Under the pieces are notes generated by a model that ran no database searches, was not told where the DNA came from, and saw only the letters and a program-made list of their open reading frames with translations. A stretch of 31,336 nucleotides of DNA from Paracoccaceae bacterium. GTDB lineage: Bacteria > Pseudomonadota > Alphaproteobacteria > Rhodobacterales > Rhodobacteraceae. Within the stretch, counting starts at the first letter, position 1. Every line of letters starts with the position of its first letter. Below are positions 1 through 7,299 of this stretch, piece by piece. The stretch lies in contig JAFGVZ010000239.1 in NCBI GenBank assembly GCA_016937725.1, forward strand, positions 1 through 31,336. Reading direction: 5' to 3'. The translations under genes and the position numbers were made by a program.

Positions 1-603
1 ATCGACCCCGCCGACTGGGACAAAGGCGCCGACCACGTCAACGCGCTGATCCAGCGGATTGTGGCAGAGCATAAGCCGAAGCCAAAGGCCAAGGCACCGC
101 CAGCGGTGGTTGAACGGGTCAAGGCGTTCGTGCCGATCAATGCGGCAACACTTGCCCTTCAACTTCACAGTCTGATCGAAACCATCGCGCAGGAACGCGA
201 GCATTTGCGCGGCCTCAACGCATTTAGCGCAGACGAAAAGCAAGGGTTGCACGACGCCCTCGACAATCTGGCGAGTACGGCACGTCATCTATTGGACCTG
301 TTGCCGGAAAAAACGGCACTGAGCGATCAAACCGCAGAGGACATGGCCAGTTGGGCCATCGTGCTGAAAGATCAGGCGCAGCATTGGAATACTGAGGCGA
401 AAAAAGTCGTGTCGGGCAAACCTGCTGATGACCGGGTGGCGTTCACCGGCAGGCTGATCTTCGCCGCCGCCGTTGCCGCGCCGCTGTCGCTGATGGGGCT
501 TGGTTCCTTCGCCGCAGTTGCTGGAGGTGCGATCTTGCTTAAAGACAAGCTGGACGTTCAAAAGGTGAAGGATGCCATTCGGTCAGTCACCTCTTCGCAA
601 TAA
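1..603 (+). CDS. Unknown membrane-associated protein, C-terminal part (5' end outside window)
   Basis: The reading frame is open from base 1 to a TAA at 601-603, so about 200 C-terminal residues are visible and the true start lies upstream. A GTG at 61 could be mistaken for a start, but the frame runs in without a stop and codes for a credible stretch. In order, one sees a short segment ending in a Lys/Pro/Ala-rich linker (KPKPKAKAPP), a mostly helical polar region of about 100 residues, a hydrophobic Ala/Gly-rich segment near visible residues 149-180 that could be a membrane hairpin, and a short charged tail. I do not recognise the family. The opening IDPADW...HVNALIQRI faintly recalls the end of a bacterial TIR-type domain, but this is weak. 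It sits just before murB, where the dcw cluster usually holds other envelope genes, so it may be an accessory insertion. Confidence 0.6.
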   Translation: MDPADWDKGADHVNALIQRIVAEHKPKPKAKAPPAVVERVKAFVPINAATLALQLHSLIETIAQEREHLRGLNAFSADEKQGLHDALDNLASTARHLLDLLPEKTALSDQTAEDMASWAIVLKDQAQHWNTEAKKVVSGKPADDRVAFTGRLIFAAAVAAPLSLMGLGSFAAVAGGAILLKDKLDVQKVKDAIRSVTSSQ

Positions 604-705
604 CCCCCTTCATCTTGCCCCAAATGCTCACCCTCCCGCCGCGCCACCACAAAGCGACCGCCCCGCATATCTGGACACCCCCCGCAACCTGCGCTACCCA
701 CCCGT
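604..705 (+). other. C-rich, G-poor intergenic stretch; possible Rho-loading site
   Basis: By count the 102 bases between the upstream gene and murB hold 54 C and 15 G on the plus strand. I see no intrinsic terminator hairpin, clear promoter or Shine-Dalgarno sequence. Unstructured C-over-G RNA is the known signature of Rho utilisation sites, so Rho-dependent termination after the upstream gene is an inference that fits the composition. Confidence 0.3.
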
Positions 706-1674
706 ATGCAACCCGACCAGATCGCCATTCGCGGCCAACTCACCCCGAACCGTCCCCTCGACAGCCTGACATGGCTGCGCGTGGGTGGGCCGGCGGATTG
801 GTTGTTCCAGCCTGCGGATGAGGATGATCTGGCCGATTTCCTGCGCCAGCTTGCGCCAAGGATCCCGGTGTTCCCGATGGGGGTCGGCTCGAACCTTATC
901 GTGCGGGACGGGGGCATCCGGGCGGTGGTCATCCGGTTGGGGCGGGGGTTCAACGGCATCGACGTGGCCGAGGACATAACCGCAGGTGCTGCCGCCCTCG
1001 ACGCGCATGTCGCCCGCAAGGCGGCGGATGCGGGGCGCGATCTGACCTTTCTGCGCACCATTCCCGGCAGCATCGGGGGCGCTGTGCGCATGAATGCGGG
1101 GTGTTACGGGTCTTATGTGAAAGACCACCTTGTCGAAATCACAGCCATCGACCGCGCAGGCGCGCGCCACACGATCCCGGCGGACGCGCTGAACCTGGCT
1201 TACCGCCAATCCGACTTGCCCGAGGGCATGGTCATCACCCAAGCGCGCTTTCATGCGCCCGTGGGCGACCCGGCGGCCCTGCACGCCCGGATGGAAGAGC
1301 AACTCGCCAAGCGCGACGCAACGCAACCTACAAAGGACCGCAGCGCGGGGTCGACATTCCGCAACCCGGCTGGGTTTTCTTCCACGGGGCAAGCGGATGA
1401 CAGCCACGAGCTTAAAGCGTGGAAGGTGATTGACGAAGCCGGATTGCGCGGCGCAAAGCTTGGCGGGGCGCAAATGTCGCCCAAGCATCCGAACTTTCTG
1501 GTCAACACGGGTGGCGCATCCGCCACGGAATTGGAAGCCTTGGGCGAGGAAGTGCGAAAAAGGGTTTTCCAAAGCAGCGGCCATTCGCTACATTGGGAAA
1601 TCATGCGTGTGGGCGAAGCAGGCCCGCACGCAGACTTGCCACCGTTGCTAACAAACGGGGCAGGGGCAGAATAA
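706..1674 (+). CDS. murB: UDP-N-acetylenolpyruvoylglucosamine reductase MurB
   Basis: MurB reduces UDP-GlcNAc-enolpyruvate to UDP-MurNAc with NADPH and FAD in the cytoplasm, the second committed step of peptidoglycan precursor synthesis. The 322-residue product has an FAD-binding type 4 fold: WLRVGGPADW near residue 22, VGSNLIVRDGG near residue 60, GSIGGAVRMNAGCYG near residue 118, then RSAGSTFRNP, which carries the catalytic serine of the family. It ends with AWKVIDEAGLRG, MSPKHPNFLVN and the WEI segment that supplies the catalytic glutamate. A short tail of about 18 residues follows. The ATG at 706 gives a normal N-terminus, but no good Shine-Dalgarno sequence precedes it. It stands 40 bases before ddl, so the two are probably one transcript. 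Confidence 0.97.
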   Translation: MQPDQIAIRGQLTPNRPLDSLTWLRVGGPADWLFQPADEDDLADFLRQLAPRIPVFPMGVGSNLIVRDGGIRAVVIRLGRGFNGIDVAEDITAGAAALDAHVARKAADAGRDLTFLRTIPGSIGGAVRMNAGCYGSYVKDHLVEITAIDRAGARHTIPADALNLAYRQSDLPEGMVITQARFHAPVGDPAALHARMEEQLAKRDATQPTKDRSAGSTFRNPAGFSSTGQADDSHELKAWKVIDEAGLRGAKLGGAQMSPKHPNFLVNTGGASATELEALGEEVRKRVFQSSGHSLHWEIMRVGEAGPHADLPPLLTNGAGAE

Positions 1675-1714
1675 CGCCCTGAAAAACAGGGCATAACAGG
1701 CAACGGAATTGGGC

Positions 1715-2629
1715 ATGTCGAGCAGGGCAGCCCCCCGTATATGTGTTCTGAAAGGCGGACTCTCGGCCGAGCGCGAGGTGTCTTTGTCTTCGGGCCATGA
1801 ATGCGCCAAGGCGCTACGGGTGGCAGGATTCGAGGTGATCGAACTGGACGCGCGCGGCGATGTCGTGCAGCGGCTGATAGAGATTGCGCCCGACGTGGTT
1901 TTCAACGCGCTGCATGGCCGCTACGGCGAAGATGGCTGCGTGCAGGGCATTCTGGAATGGCTGCGCATTCCTTACACGCATTCAGGCGTGCTGGCCTCGG
2001 CCTTGGCCATGGATAAGGCGCGCGCCAAAGCGGCCTTTGTCGGCGCGGGCCTGCCGGTGGTGGAAAGTCGCATCGCCCCCAAGGCAGAGGTCATGGCGGC
2101 GCATCTGTTGCCGCCGCCCTATGTGGTCAAACCCAATAACGAAGGTTCGTCCGTCGGCGTTTATCTGGTGCAGGAGGGCGCGAATTCGCCGCCGCGCCTG
2201 TCTGACCAGATGCCAGCCGAGGTGATGGTCGAAGCCTTCGCGCCGGGTCGTGAGTTGACCACAACCGTTTTGGGTGACCGGGCGCTGACTGTGACCGACA
2301 TTCTGACAGATGGCTGGTATGATTATGACGCGAAATATAAGCCCGGCGGGTCGCGCCATGTTTTGCCCGCTGATCTTCCACCGCAGATTTTCGAAGCTTG
2401 CATGGAATATGCCCTGCGCGCGCATCGTGTGCTGGGCTGCCGGGGCGTGAGCCGCACCGATTTTCGGTGGGACGAAACGAAGGGCCTAGAGGGCCTGATC
2501 TTGCTGGAAACCAACACCCAGCCGGGGATGACACCGACATCGCTTGTTCCCGAACAGGCGGCCCATTGTGGGATTGCCTTTGCCGATCTGTGCCGCATGC
2601 TGGTCGAGGATGCCTCATGCGATCGGTAA
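1715..2629 (+). CDS. ddl: D-alanine--D-alanine ligase
   Basis: This ATP-grasp enzyme joins two D-alanines to make the dipeptide that MurF adds to the peptidoglycan precursor. Visible landmarks are LKGGLSAEREVSLSSG at the N-terminus, ALHGRYGEDG near residue 65, the ATP-binding VVKPNNEGSSVGV near residue 135, YDYDAKY near residue 207, and the C-terminal metal-binding LETNTQPGMTPTSLVPEQ. The product is 304 residues, normal for the family. The frame also allows a TTG at 1709, but the ATG at 1715 has an ACGGA about seven bases upstream and gives the usual N-terminus. The 3' end overlaps ftsQ by 13 bases, which suggests translational coupling within the division cluster. It could be called DdlB by position. 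Confidence 0.96.
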   Translation: MSSRAAPRICVLKGGLSAEREVSLSSGHECAKALRVAGFEVIELDARGDVVQRLIEIAPDVVFNALHGRYGEDGCVQGILEWLRIPYTHSGVLASALAMDKARAKAAFVGAGLPVVESRIAPKAEVMAAHLLPPPYVVKPNNEGSSVGVYLVQEGANSPPRLSDQMPAEVMVEAFAPGRELTTTVLGDRALTVTDILTDGWYDYDAKYKPGGSRHVLPADLPPQIFEACMEYALRAHRVLGCRGVSRTDFRWDETKGLEGLILLETNTQPGMTPTSLVPEQAAHCGIAFADLCRMLVEDASCDR

Positions 2630-3822
2630 ACCAAGATATGGACCGCGCCAGCGCACCAGTCTCGGCTTTCGCCGCTGAGCAATCGTTCTGGGACCATCTG
2701 GGCGCAACGCGGGCGCAGGAATATGCGCAAGAGGATATTCTGGGGCTTTGTCCCGAAGTAGTGGCACCTGTATTGGCCAATCCGGTGCCCGCAGCCGTTG
2801 ACAGTTTGAACGCTGCGCCGCCGACTGAAACTGACACGGCCTCGTTGGGGTTCTCGGACAGTGCCTCTGTCGCGCAAACACAGCTTCGGCCAGAGCTTTA
2901 CGGGACAGCGGCGGCGCAATTGGGCGATTTGCGGCAGCGTCCGCCAGAGCCGCGCAAGGCCGTCTCTGCCGCGCAATCCCGTCGCGCGCGGCTATCGTAT
3001 CGGTTGCAGCGCATTTGGCTGACGCCGTTCTATCGTGGGCTTATCACACGTGGCTTTCCCGCGTTTCTGGTGTTGGGTCTGGCGGCGATACTTTTGGCAA
3101 ACCCGCAAAACCGTCTGCAAATCGCAGATTGGGGTGAAGCGCTCTATTCTGCCGTCGTTGATCGTCCCGAATTCATGGTCAATTCGCTGCAAGTGTCGCC
3201 CGTCGCGCCGGAACTTGAACGCTCTATCCGGGCGCGCTTGGCAGGAGAATTGCCGCAATCCTCGTTCCGGCTGGACCTGCCAGACCTGCGCGCCGCGATC
3301 GAGGCCTATGATTCCGTTGCTGAAGCCTCTCTGCGTTTGGGCGCGGGCGGCGAGATGATTGTTACCATCAAGGAACGCGTGCCGGTCGTGTTGTGGCATT
3401 CGGGTGCCGAGCGGCAATTGTTGGATATCGACGGTCACCGCGTGGCCATTCTGGCCCCGAATGCCCAAATGCCCGCGCTTCCCCTGATTGCGGGCGCGGG
3501 CGCTCAGGACCATGTCCGCGAGGCCTTAGCGCTGCTTGATGCGGCCTTTCCTTTGGGGGAGCGCCTGCGCGGCCTTGTGCGTGTGGGCGAGCGGCGCTGG
3601 GATGTGGTTCTGGACCGTGACCAACGCATCCGCCTGCCCGAGCAAGGCGCCATGCAAGCCTTGGAGCGCGCGTTGGCCCTTGATGATGCACAAGACCTGC
3701 TGGCGCGCGATGTGCTGGCGGTCGATCTGCGCAACCCGTCCCGTCCTGTTCTGCATGTCAGCCCCGGCGCGATAGAAACCCTGCGTGCAATCAGGCTTAA
3801 TCCATCGGAGGTTTCCCCGTGA
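2617..3822 (+). CDS. ftsQ: Cell division protein FtsQ with a long cytoplasmic N-tail
   Basis: FtsQ is a bitopic inner-membrane divisome protein that links early and late division proteins through its periplasmic POTRA and beta domains. The 401-residue product has a single membrane helix near residues 145-162 (FPAFLVLGLAAILLA) preceded by a basic stretch with RLSYRLQRIWLTPFYR. The POTRA-like region follows from about residue 188, then the beta domain with DIDGHRVAILAP and VGERRWDVVLDRDQRIRLP, typical of Rhodobacteraceae FtsQ. The start at 2617 has CGAGGA six bases upstream and lies inside ddl; an in-frame ATG at 2638 is the alternative. Oddly, about 144 residues precede the membrane helix. They are acidic and Ala/Pro-rich and look disordered, whereas a few tens of residues are usual. 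The stop overlaps the GTG of ftsA. Confidence 0.93.
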   Translation: MRSVNQDMDRASAPVSAFAAEQSFWDHLGATRAQEYAQEDILGLCPEVVAPVLANPVPAAVDSLNAAPPTETDTASLGFSDSASVAQTQLRPELYGTAAAQLGDLRQRPPEPRKAVSAAQSRRARLSYRLQRIWLTPFYRGLITRGFPAFLVLGLAAILLANPQNRLQIADWGEALYSAVVDRPEFMVNSLQVSPVAPELERSIRARLAGELPQSSFRLDLPDLRAAIEAYDSVAEASLRLGAGGEMIVTIKERVPVVLWHSGAERQLLDIDGHRVAILAPNAQMPALPLIAGAGAQDHVREALALLDAAFPLGERLRGLVRVGERRWDVVLDRDQRIRLPEQGAMQALERALALDDAQDLLARDVLAVDLRNPSRPVLHVSPGAIETLRAIRLNPSEVSP

Positions 3823-5153
3823 CACCCGACCCTTATGCGTCCCAACGTGCCATGCGCCAGATGCGGCGTCTTGCCATCCAGCGTGGCGTGATCGGCGTGA
3901 TCGACATTGGCACTTACAAGGTGGCGGCACTGGTGCTGAAGCTGGAACAGACCAGTTCCAATCCCGCCACCGGGGTGGGCAACATGGCCGGTCAAGCCGG
4001 ATTCCGCGTGATCGGTGCCGGCACCACGCAATCTGTCGGGGTGCGCTATGGCGAAATCGCGGCCATGACCGACACGGAATGCGCCGTGCGCACGGCGCTG
4101 CAAGCCGCGCAGAAAATGGCGCGCGAGCGGGTGGATCATGTCATCGTGTGCCTGTCGGGGGGCAATCCGCGATCCTACGGTTTGGCGGGCAACGTCACGT
4201 TGGATGGCACGACTGTCGGCGAAAACGACATCGCTCAGGTAATGGCAGCATGCGACATGCCCGATATCGGGCGGGGCCGCGATGTGCTGCATGCCCAGCC
4301 TATCAATTTTGCGCTGGACCACCGGTCTGGCCTGTCGGACCCGCGCGGCCAATCGGGTCGGGTTCTGTCTTGCGATATGCACATGGTTACGGTGGACACG
4401 GCGCTTGTGCGCGACATTTGCAACTGCCTGCGCCGCTGTGATGTGGAAGTGGCGGGCATTACGTCCAGCGCCTATGCGACGGGTATGGCCGCGCTGGTGG
4501 AAGATGAACAAGAATTGGGCGCGGCTTGCATTGATCTTGGCGCGGGCGTGTCCAGCGTGTCGATCTTCATGAAGAAACACATGATCTATGCCGATTCTGT
4601 GCGCATGGGCGGGTCATTGGTGACCTCCGATATCAGCCAAGGCTTGCAGGTCGATTTCGCCACGGCAGAGCGGTTGAAAACCATCCATGGGGGCGTTCAG
4701 GCCACGTCGATGGATGACCGCGAGATGATCGAGATCGGGGCCAACACCGGCGACTGGGACAAGGATCGGCGCACCATCAGCCGGTCAGAATTGATCGGCA
4801 TCATGCGCCCCCGGATCGAGGAAATTCTCGAGCATGTCCGGGCACGGCTGGATGCAGCGGGGTTCAGTCATTTGCCCAGCCAGCAGGTTGTTTTGACCGG
4901 GGGCGCCGCGCAGGTGCCGGGGCTTGACGGTCTGGCCGCACGCATCTTTGGCCAGCAAGTGCGCTTGGGGCGCCCTGTGCGTGTGCGCGGTCTGCCGCAA
5001 GCGGCCTCTGGCCCGGCATTTTCCAGCGCCGTTGGGCTGTGTGTGCTGGCAACGCACCCGCAAGACGAATGGTGGGATTTCGACCTGCCGATCCAAAGCT
5101 ATCCGGCACGGTCGCTGAAGCGCGCGGTGAAATGGTTTCGTGATAATTGGTAA
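3819..5153 (+). CDS. ftsA: Cell division protein FtsA
   Basis: FtsA is an actin-like ATPase that tethers FtsZ filaments to the inner membrane and recruits later divisome proteins. The 444-residue product carries the actin-fold pieces: the phosphate 1 motif IGVIDIGTYKVAALV near residue 25, the SHS2 subdomain, the phosphate 2 motif GAACIDLGAGVSSVSIF near residue 232, and the adenosine motif VVLTGGAAQVPGLDGLA near residue 350. It ends in a basic amphipathic helix (SLKRAVKWFRDNW), which fits the membrane-targeting sequence of the family. The GTG start at 3819 overlaps the ftsQ stop by four bases and has GGAGG seven bases upstream. An intergenic region of 186 bases separates it from ftsZ. Confidence 0.97.
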   Translation: MTPDPYASQRAMRQMRRLAIQRGVIGVIDIGTYKVAALVLKLEQTSSNPATGVGNMAGQAGFRVIGAGTTQSVGVRYGEIAAMTDTECAVRTALQAAQKMARERVDHVIVCLSGGNPRSYGLAGNVTLDGTTVGENDIAQVMAACDMPDIGRGRDVLHAQPINFALDHRSGLSDPRGQSGRVLSCDMHMVTVDTALVRDICNCLRRCDVEVAGITSSAYATGMAALVEDEQELGAACIDLGAGVSSVSIFMKKHMIYADSVRMGGSLVTSDISQGLQVDFATAERLKTIHGGVQATSMDDREMIEIGANTGDWDKDRRTISRSELIGIMRPRIEEILEHVRARLDAAGFSHLPSQQVVLTGGAAQVPGLDGLAARIFGQQVRLGRPVRVRGLPQAASGPAFSSAVGLCVLATHPQDEWWDFDLPIQSYPARSLKRAVKWFRDNW

Positions 5154-5201
5154 CCCCAAGGTTTGGTGAAGTTGTGGAAATACGGCATAAAGATCACAAT
5201 A

Positions 5202-5236
5202 ATTCCGCAGATATAGCGGCGGAATGTGAATTTTTT
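5202..5236 (+). terminator. Hairpin followed by T6 between ftsA and ftsZ
   Basis: A perfect seven-base stem (ATTCCGC at 5202-5208 with GCGGAAT at 5219-5225) encloses a ten-base loop, and a run of six T lies at 5231-5236. The T-run starts five bases after the stem, later than in a textbook terminator, so this may be a weak terminator or attenuator that partly uncouples ftsZ from ftsQA. Confidence 0.45.
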
Positions 5237-5237
5237 G

Positions 5238-5267
5238 ATGACCTTCGCGGGGAAGACCTGTAGAATC
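5238..5267 (+). promoter_or_regulatory. Candidate ftsZ promoter with a GANTC site over the -10
   Basis: ATGACC at 5238-5243 and TAGAAT at 5261-5266 are spaced by 17 bases and match the sigma-70 hexamers at four and five of six positions. The -10 overlaps GAATC at 5263-5267, a CcrM methylation site (GANTC). In Caulobacter, GANTC sites near promoter elements mark genes controlled by CcrM and GcrA, including ftsZ. Use of this promoter here is an inference. Confidence 0.35.
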
Positions 5268-5339
5268 ACTGGAAAAAGGGCAATTCCGGCGCGCAGCGTG
5301 ACCTGTAAATCGGCCGGACAAAAAGAGGCGGAGTAGGCA

Positions 5340-7070
5340 ATGGCATTGAATTTCGTGCAGGCAGAGCAGCGCAACGAATTGGCACCACGCATCACCGTAT
5401 TCGGTGTGGGTGGCGCTGGCGGGAACGCGGTCAACAACATGATCGACCAAAAGCTTGAAGGGGTCGATTTCGTGGTCGCGAATACCGACGCGCAGGCTTT
5501 GCAGCAGAACCGTGCGCCCGGTCGCATCCAGATCGGTGTCAAGATCACCGAAGGGCTGGGTGCCGGCGCGCGCCCCTCTGTCGGGTCCGCCGCTGCCGAG
5601 GAAACCATTGAAGAGATCATCGACCATCTGGCAGGCGCACATATGTGCTTCATCACCGCCGGGATGGGTGGCGGCACTGGCACTGGCGCGGCCCCGATCA
5701 TCGCGCAAGCTGCCCGCGAATTGGGTGTGCTGACCGTGGGCGTTGTCACGAAGCCCTTCCAGTTCGAAGGCGCGAAGCGCATGCGGCAGGCCGAAGAAGG
5801 TATCGAGGCGCTGCAAAAGGTCGTCGATACGCTGATCATCATCCCCAACCAGAACCTGTTCCGTCTGGCAAATGAGCGCACCACCTTCACCGAAGCCTTC
5901 GCCATGGCCGATGACGTGCTCTATCAGGGCGTGAAGGGTGTGACCGACCTGATGGTGCGTCCGGGCCTGATTAACCTCGATTTTGCCGATGTGCGTGCCG
6001 TGATGGACGAAATGGGCAAGGCCATGATGGGGACGGGCGAAGCTTCGGGCGAAGACCGCGCCATTCAGGCCGCCGAAAAGGCCATCGCCAACCCGCTTCT
6101 GGACGAAATCAGCCTGAACGGGGCGCGCGGCGTGCTGATTAACATCACGGGTGGCCATGACCTGACCTTGTTCGAACTGGACGATGCCGCCAACCGCATC
6201 CGCGAAAAGGTCGATCCCGAAGCCAATATCATCGTCGGGTCCACGCTTGATCCGTCGATGGAAGGATCCATCCGTGTGTCGGTCGTGGCCACGGGCATTG
6301 ATGTGCAATCCGACCAGAAGGCAGAAGCGCCGCGCAATGTGGCCGCTGCCGCAGCACCGGCCCCTGCATATGTGGACCGCGCCCCTGCCGCGCCGGTGCG
6401 CATGGCCGACCCTGTGGCACCGGCTCCGCAACCAGAGCCGCAGCCGCAAATGGCGCGCCCAGAGCAGCCGAACCTGTTTGGCCAAGACCGCGTTGCCCAA
6501 GCCCCGGCACAGCCCGCGGCGCTAGAGCAGGCGCCGCGCCAGCCAATGGCCCCGTCGCGCTTCGGTGGTCACGCGGAGCAAGCCCGCCCGGCTTACGCGC
6601 CGCAACCGCAGCAGACCTATATGGAGCAAGACGAGTCCTTCGACATTGACGAGATTTTCGAAAGCCAGACCCCGGTCGCAGAGCAGTCGCCCGCAGCCGG
6701 GTTTACCGCACCCCGCCGCGCCGCACCCGGCACACCTTCCCCGGAAACGCTGGCCCGGTTGCAGCGCGCTGTTCAGAAAGCGCCTGAATCCCCGGCAGGC
6801 TATGGCCGCGCGCCAATGCCCCCGCGCGAAGCGCCGGTTGCCCCGCGCAACATGCGCCCGCAGCCGCAACCCCAACCGGCTGAGGCAGATAAGGGCTCTC
6901 GCTTCGGGATCGGGTCTTTCATCAGCCGTATGGCGGGCCAATCGCATGAAAGCCCGGCACATGGTCGGCAGGCAGCGCAGCCCGTGCAATCCTATGACGA
7001 GCAGCCAGAGCGCAGCCAAACCGACGAACGGATCGAGATTCCGGCCTTCTTGCGGCGTCAGGCGAACTGA
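5340..7070 (+). CDS. ftsZ: Cell division protein FtsZ
   Basis: FtsZ is the tubulin-like GTPase that polymerises at mid-cell and organises the divisome. The globular core covers about residues 1-318: GVGGAGGNAVNNMI for nucleotide binding near residue 21, the tubulin signature GGGTGTG at residues 110-116, and NPLLDEISLNGARGVLINITGG with the T7 loop region near residue 250. A Pro/Gln/Ala-rich linker of about 245 residues follows. It contains an acidic patch, EQDESFDIDEIFE at 429-441, unlike its surroundings. The C-terminal peptide IEIPAFLRRQAN is the conserved tail that binds FtsA and other partners. At 576 residues it is longer than E. coli FtsZ (383) because of the linker, as is common in alphaproteobacteria. 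The ATG at 5340 follows a purine-rich AGAGGCGGAG stretch. A strong terminator lies 38 bases after the stop. Confidence 0.98.
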   Translation: MALNFVQAEQRNELAPRITVFGVGGAGGNAVNNMIDQKLEGVDFVVANTDAQALQQNRAPGRIQIGVKITEGLGAGARPSVGSAAAEETIEEIIDHLAGAHMCFITAGMGGGTGTGAAPIIAQAARELGVLTVGVVTKPFQFEGAKRMRQAEEGIEALQKVVDTLIIIPNQNLFRLANERTTFTEAFAMADDVLYQGVKGVTDLMVRPGLINLDFADVRAVMDEMGKAMMGTGEASGEDRAIQAAEKAIANPLLDEISLNGARGVLINITGGHDLTLFELDDAANRIREKVDPEANIIVGSTLDPSMEGSIRVSVVATGIDVQSDQKAEAPRNVAAAAAPAPAYVDRAPAAPVRMADPVAPAPQPEPQPQMARPEQPNLFGQDRVAQAPAQPAALEQAPRQPMAPSRFGGHAEQARPAYAPQPQQTYMEQDESFDIDEIFESQTPVAEQSPAAGFTAPRRAAPGTPSPETLARLQRAVQKAPESPAGYGRAPMPPREAPVAPRNMRPQPQPQPAEADKGSRFGIGSFISRMAGQSHESPAHGRQAAQPVQSYDEQPERSQTDERIEIPAFLRRQAN

Positions 7071-7108
7071 TCGGCCCGCAAGAGCGATCACATTGAAAAC
7101 GTCGGGAG

Positions 7109-7135
7109 GGCCAGCGCTGCTGGCCTTTTCCTTTT
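7109..7135 (+). terminator. Intrinsic terminator of ftsZ
   Basis: GGCCAGC at 7109-7115 pairs perfectly with GCTGGCC at 7119-7125 around a three-base loop, directly followed by TTTTCCTTTT. This is a textbook Rho-independent terminator 38 bases past the ftsZ stop. Confidence 0.9.
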
Positions 7136-7158
7136 AATTTCAGAAAGTTGCGCATAGG

Positions 7159-7239
7159 TTTTCGCAATGTGCGAAAATTCGCCACTTCTGGCCGCCCGTG
7201 TTACAATGGGTCACAATCTGTGAATTGCGGTTCCCGCAA
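7159..7239 (+). promoter_or_regulatory. Three short perfect inverted repeats upstream of lpxC
   Basis: Between the ftsZ terminator and lpxC lie three perfect dyads: TTTTCGCA-ATG-TGCGAAAA at 7159-7177, TCACA-ATC-TGTGA at 7211-7223, and TTGCGG-TTC-CCGCAA at 7225-7239. None is followed by a T-run, so they look more like protein-binding sites or mRNA structures than terminators. I could not pick a convincing promoter here. TATTAG at 7246-7251 is a possible -10. Confidence 0.4.
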
Positions 7240-7299
7240 GGTCTGTATTAGCAAACCGTTAATGGCCCATGAGAGGCAGCAGGCGTAAGCGGTGTGAAA

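Noticed and set aside
3504..4580. A 358-codon minus-strand frame opposite ftsQ and ftsA
   Set aside because: Same reasons: certain genes on the other strand, biased composition, no motif.
4785..6500. A 571-codon open frame on the minus strand opposite ftsA and ftsZ
   Set aside because: It has no family resemblance, is rich in His, Arg and Gly as expected from the antisense of GC-rich genes, and lies opposite two certain genes. Long antisense frames are common at this GC content.
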